A DNA stretch of 6,299 bases from Frankia sp. (lineage in GTDB: Bacteria > Actinomycetota > Actinomycetes > Frankiales > Frankiaceae). Below the pieces are notes generated by a model. The model was not told the origin of the DNA, did not search any database, and saw only the letters and a list, made by a program, of their open reading frames with translations. Below, piece after piece: positions 5,055 to 6,299 of this stretch. The stretch lies in the NCBI GenBank assembly GCA_019689615.1, contig JADGHD010000308.1, forward strand, positions 1 through 6,299, written 5' to 3'. The position numbers and the translations under genes are program-made. Positions within the stretch are counted from its first letter, which is position 1. Every line of letters begins with the position of its first letter.

Positions 5055-6271
5055 CCGGCGACGACACGGCCACAGGACGAGACGGGGCGGGCGGCGAGGC
5101 CGGGCCGGACGCGGCGGAGCGGGCGGTGCTCGACGGCTCGGCCTGGCGGCGGTTCTGCGCGCGGCTCGCCGACCTCGGCGACGAGCTGCTCGGCCCCGGC
5201 TTCCCCGGCGCGCCGGCCGACCGCGCCGAAGGCTACCGCCACCTGATGAACCAGGCGGCGTGCTGGCTGACCTACGCGCTCGGCAGCACCGACCCGGCGC
5301 GCCCGCTGCTGTTCCGGCACAACGACCTCGTCTACCGCTGGGGCGGGCCGAACATCGACCAGAACGCCCGTCGCGCCGTGATCTCCGGCCGGCACCGCTA
5401 CCGGCTGTCCGGCTCGATGGGCATGTGCGAGGAGTTCGCGCTGCAGGTCAAGCGCGGCGAGATGCACAGCGGCGACGGCGGGGTCGACGCCACCGTCTGG
5501 GCGTCCGACCTGGGGCTGCGCCCCGGCGACCGGTTCGCCATCACGATCAGCGGTGACCGGGCGGACTCCCCGGACGTGCTGGTCAGCCCGGCCGCGAACC
5601 TGCTGCACATCCGGGACTACTACTACCGCTGGGCGGCGGCCGAGCCGGCGGCGTTCGTCCTGGAGCGCATCGACGAGCCCGGGCAGCCGCCGGCGCCGCT
5701 CGCGCCGCGGCGGGTGGCCGAGATGCTGGACATCGCCCTGAGCCAGACCGAGAGCTCGCTGCGCTACTGGCGGGACTACCAGGAACGGCTGCGCGCCGAG
5801 ACGCCGCTCAACCAGTTCAGCCCGCCGGGCCTGGTCGCCGAGGGCGTCGGCGGCATGTACTACGCGCACGCCTTCATCCGGCTGGCGGCCGACGAGGCGC
5901 TGGTCGTCGAGGTCCGCCCGGACGAGGCGGCGCGCTGGAACCTGCAGCTCTACAGCCGGGCCTGGTACGAGCCGCTCGACTTCGCCGAGCGGCCAACCCA
6001 CACCAACGACGCCATCGTCACCCGCAACCCAGACGGCTCGGCCACCCTCGTCATCTGCGCCGGCGACCCCGGCCATCCGAACTGGCTGGACACCGAGGGC
6101 CGGGTCGAGGTGATGGCCACCAGCCGCTGGACCCGGCCGGCCGGGACACCCACGATCAGCGCCCGGGTGACCAGCCGCGACCGGCTGCCGCCGCCCACGG
6201 TCGCGCCGCCGGCCCGCCGCGCCCAGGTCGCCAGCCGCCGCGCGCACGTCGCCTGGCGTTACCACACCTAG
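5051..6271 (+). CDS. DUF1214-like protein, function unknown
   Basis: A 406-residue protein that is probably cytoplasmic, as neither a signal peptide nor a membrane segment is visible. The first 25 residues are Gly/Asp/Ala-rich and likely disordered. A predicted globular part follows, with Trp- and Tyr-rich strand motifs such as VYRWGGPNID (94-103), YYYRWAA (190-196) and YYAHAFIRL (270-278). Residues about 284-362 resemble the DUF1214 domain from memory of the family: a RWNLQLYSRAWYEPLD strand pair (295-310), then NPDGSATLVI (326-335) and DPGHPNWLDTEG (339-350). The C-terminal tail (377-406) is rich in Pro and Arg and ends in RRAHVAWRYHT. No catalytic residues can be assigned. The 4-nt overlap with the sulfotransferase gene implies coordinated, roughly equal production and perhaps a shared substrate or complex. 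The domain match should be treated as probable, not certain. Confidence 0.85.
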   Translation: MTGDDTATGRDGAGGEAGPDAAERAVLDGSAWRRFCARLADLGDELLGPGFPGAPADRAEGYRHLMNQAACWLTYALGSTDPARPLLFRHNDLVYRWGGPNIDQNARRAVISGRHRYRLSGSMGMCEEFALQVKRGEMHSGDGGVDATVWASDLGLRPGDRFAITISGDRADSPDVLVSPAANLLHIRDYYYRWAAAEPAAFVLERIDEPGQPPAPLAPRRVAEMLDIALSQTESSLRYWRDYQERLRAETPLNQFSPPGLVAEGVGGMYYAHAFIRLAADEALVVEVRPDEAARWNLQLYSRAWYEPLDFAERPTHTNDAIVTRNPDGSATLVICAGDPGHPNWLDTEGRVEVMATSRWTRPAGTPTISARVTSRDRLPPPTVAPPARRAQVASRRAHVAWRYHT

Positions 6272-6299
6272 GACGCCGGACGTAGGGCGCCTGGGTCGT

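Noticed and set aside
3639..6265. Long - strand open frames opposite the sulfotransferase and DUF1214-like genes
   Set aside because: Low-complexity translations with no motifs. The + strand genes have good ribosome binding sites and family motifs.
6270..6292. Possible terminator hairpin after the DUF1214-like gene
   Set aside because: Only about seven pairs with a bulge at 6273, overlapping the stop codon, and the window ends soon after. Too weak to call.
1..6299. CRISPR arrays, tRNA or rRNA genes, insertion sequences
   Set aside because: No spaced direct repeats, no tRNA-like cloverleaf or rRNA-like sequence and no transposase motifs were seen on either strand.

Overview
The window is GC-rich throughout. 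All five clear genes lie on the + strand, and their third codon positions are almost all G or C. GTG starts, strong GGAGG-type ribosome binding sites and GC-only hairpins without T-tracts all point to a high-GC actinobacterium. The enzyme mix (thiolases, SDR, sulfotransferase-like protein, DUF1214-like protein) is typical of Frankia, mycobacteria and relatives. That placement is inferred; no taxonomic marker is present.

Layout: 1-59 is an extreme poly-C/poly-G tract containing a perfect 22-bp palindrome. From there to 233 an open frame may be the tail of an upstream gene; its TGA would overlap the GTG start of the first thiolase (GTGA). Thiolase 1 (230-1399) is followed by a 12-bp GC hairpin, a 34-nt imperfect tandem duplication and about 90 nt of possible control sequence. 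Thiolase 2 (1597-2808) is followed by a long GC hairpin and then an SDR oxidoreductase (2878-3687). A 116-nt gap with an 11-bp perfect stem precedes a sulfotransferase-family gene (3804-5054). This overlaps by 4 nt (ATGA) a DUF1214-like gene (5051-6271). Only 28 nt follow.

Functional reading: the two thiolases each keep the full Cys/Asn/His/Cys catalytic set but are clearly diverged, so they probably act on different acyl-CoA substrates. With the SDR they look like part of a beta-oxidation-type route for a lipid, steroid or other alicyclic/aromatic substrate. The SDR departs from the classical tetrad: Ala and Gly sit where Ser and Asn are expected. The last two genes are tightly coupled and probably act together; a sulfated or otherwise modified hydroxylated substrate is possible, but their reaction cannot be read from sequence. 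The most interesting points are the SDR active site, the coupled sulfotransferase/DUF1214 pair inside a thiolase cluster, and the structured intergenic DNA.
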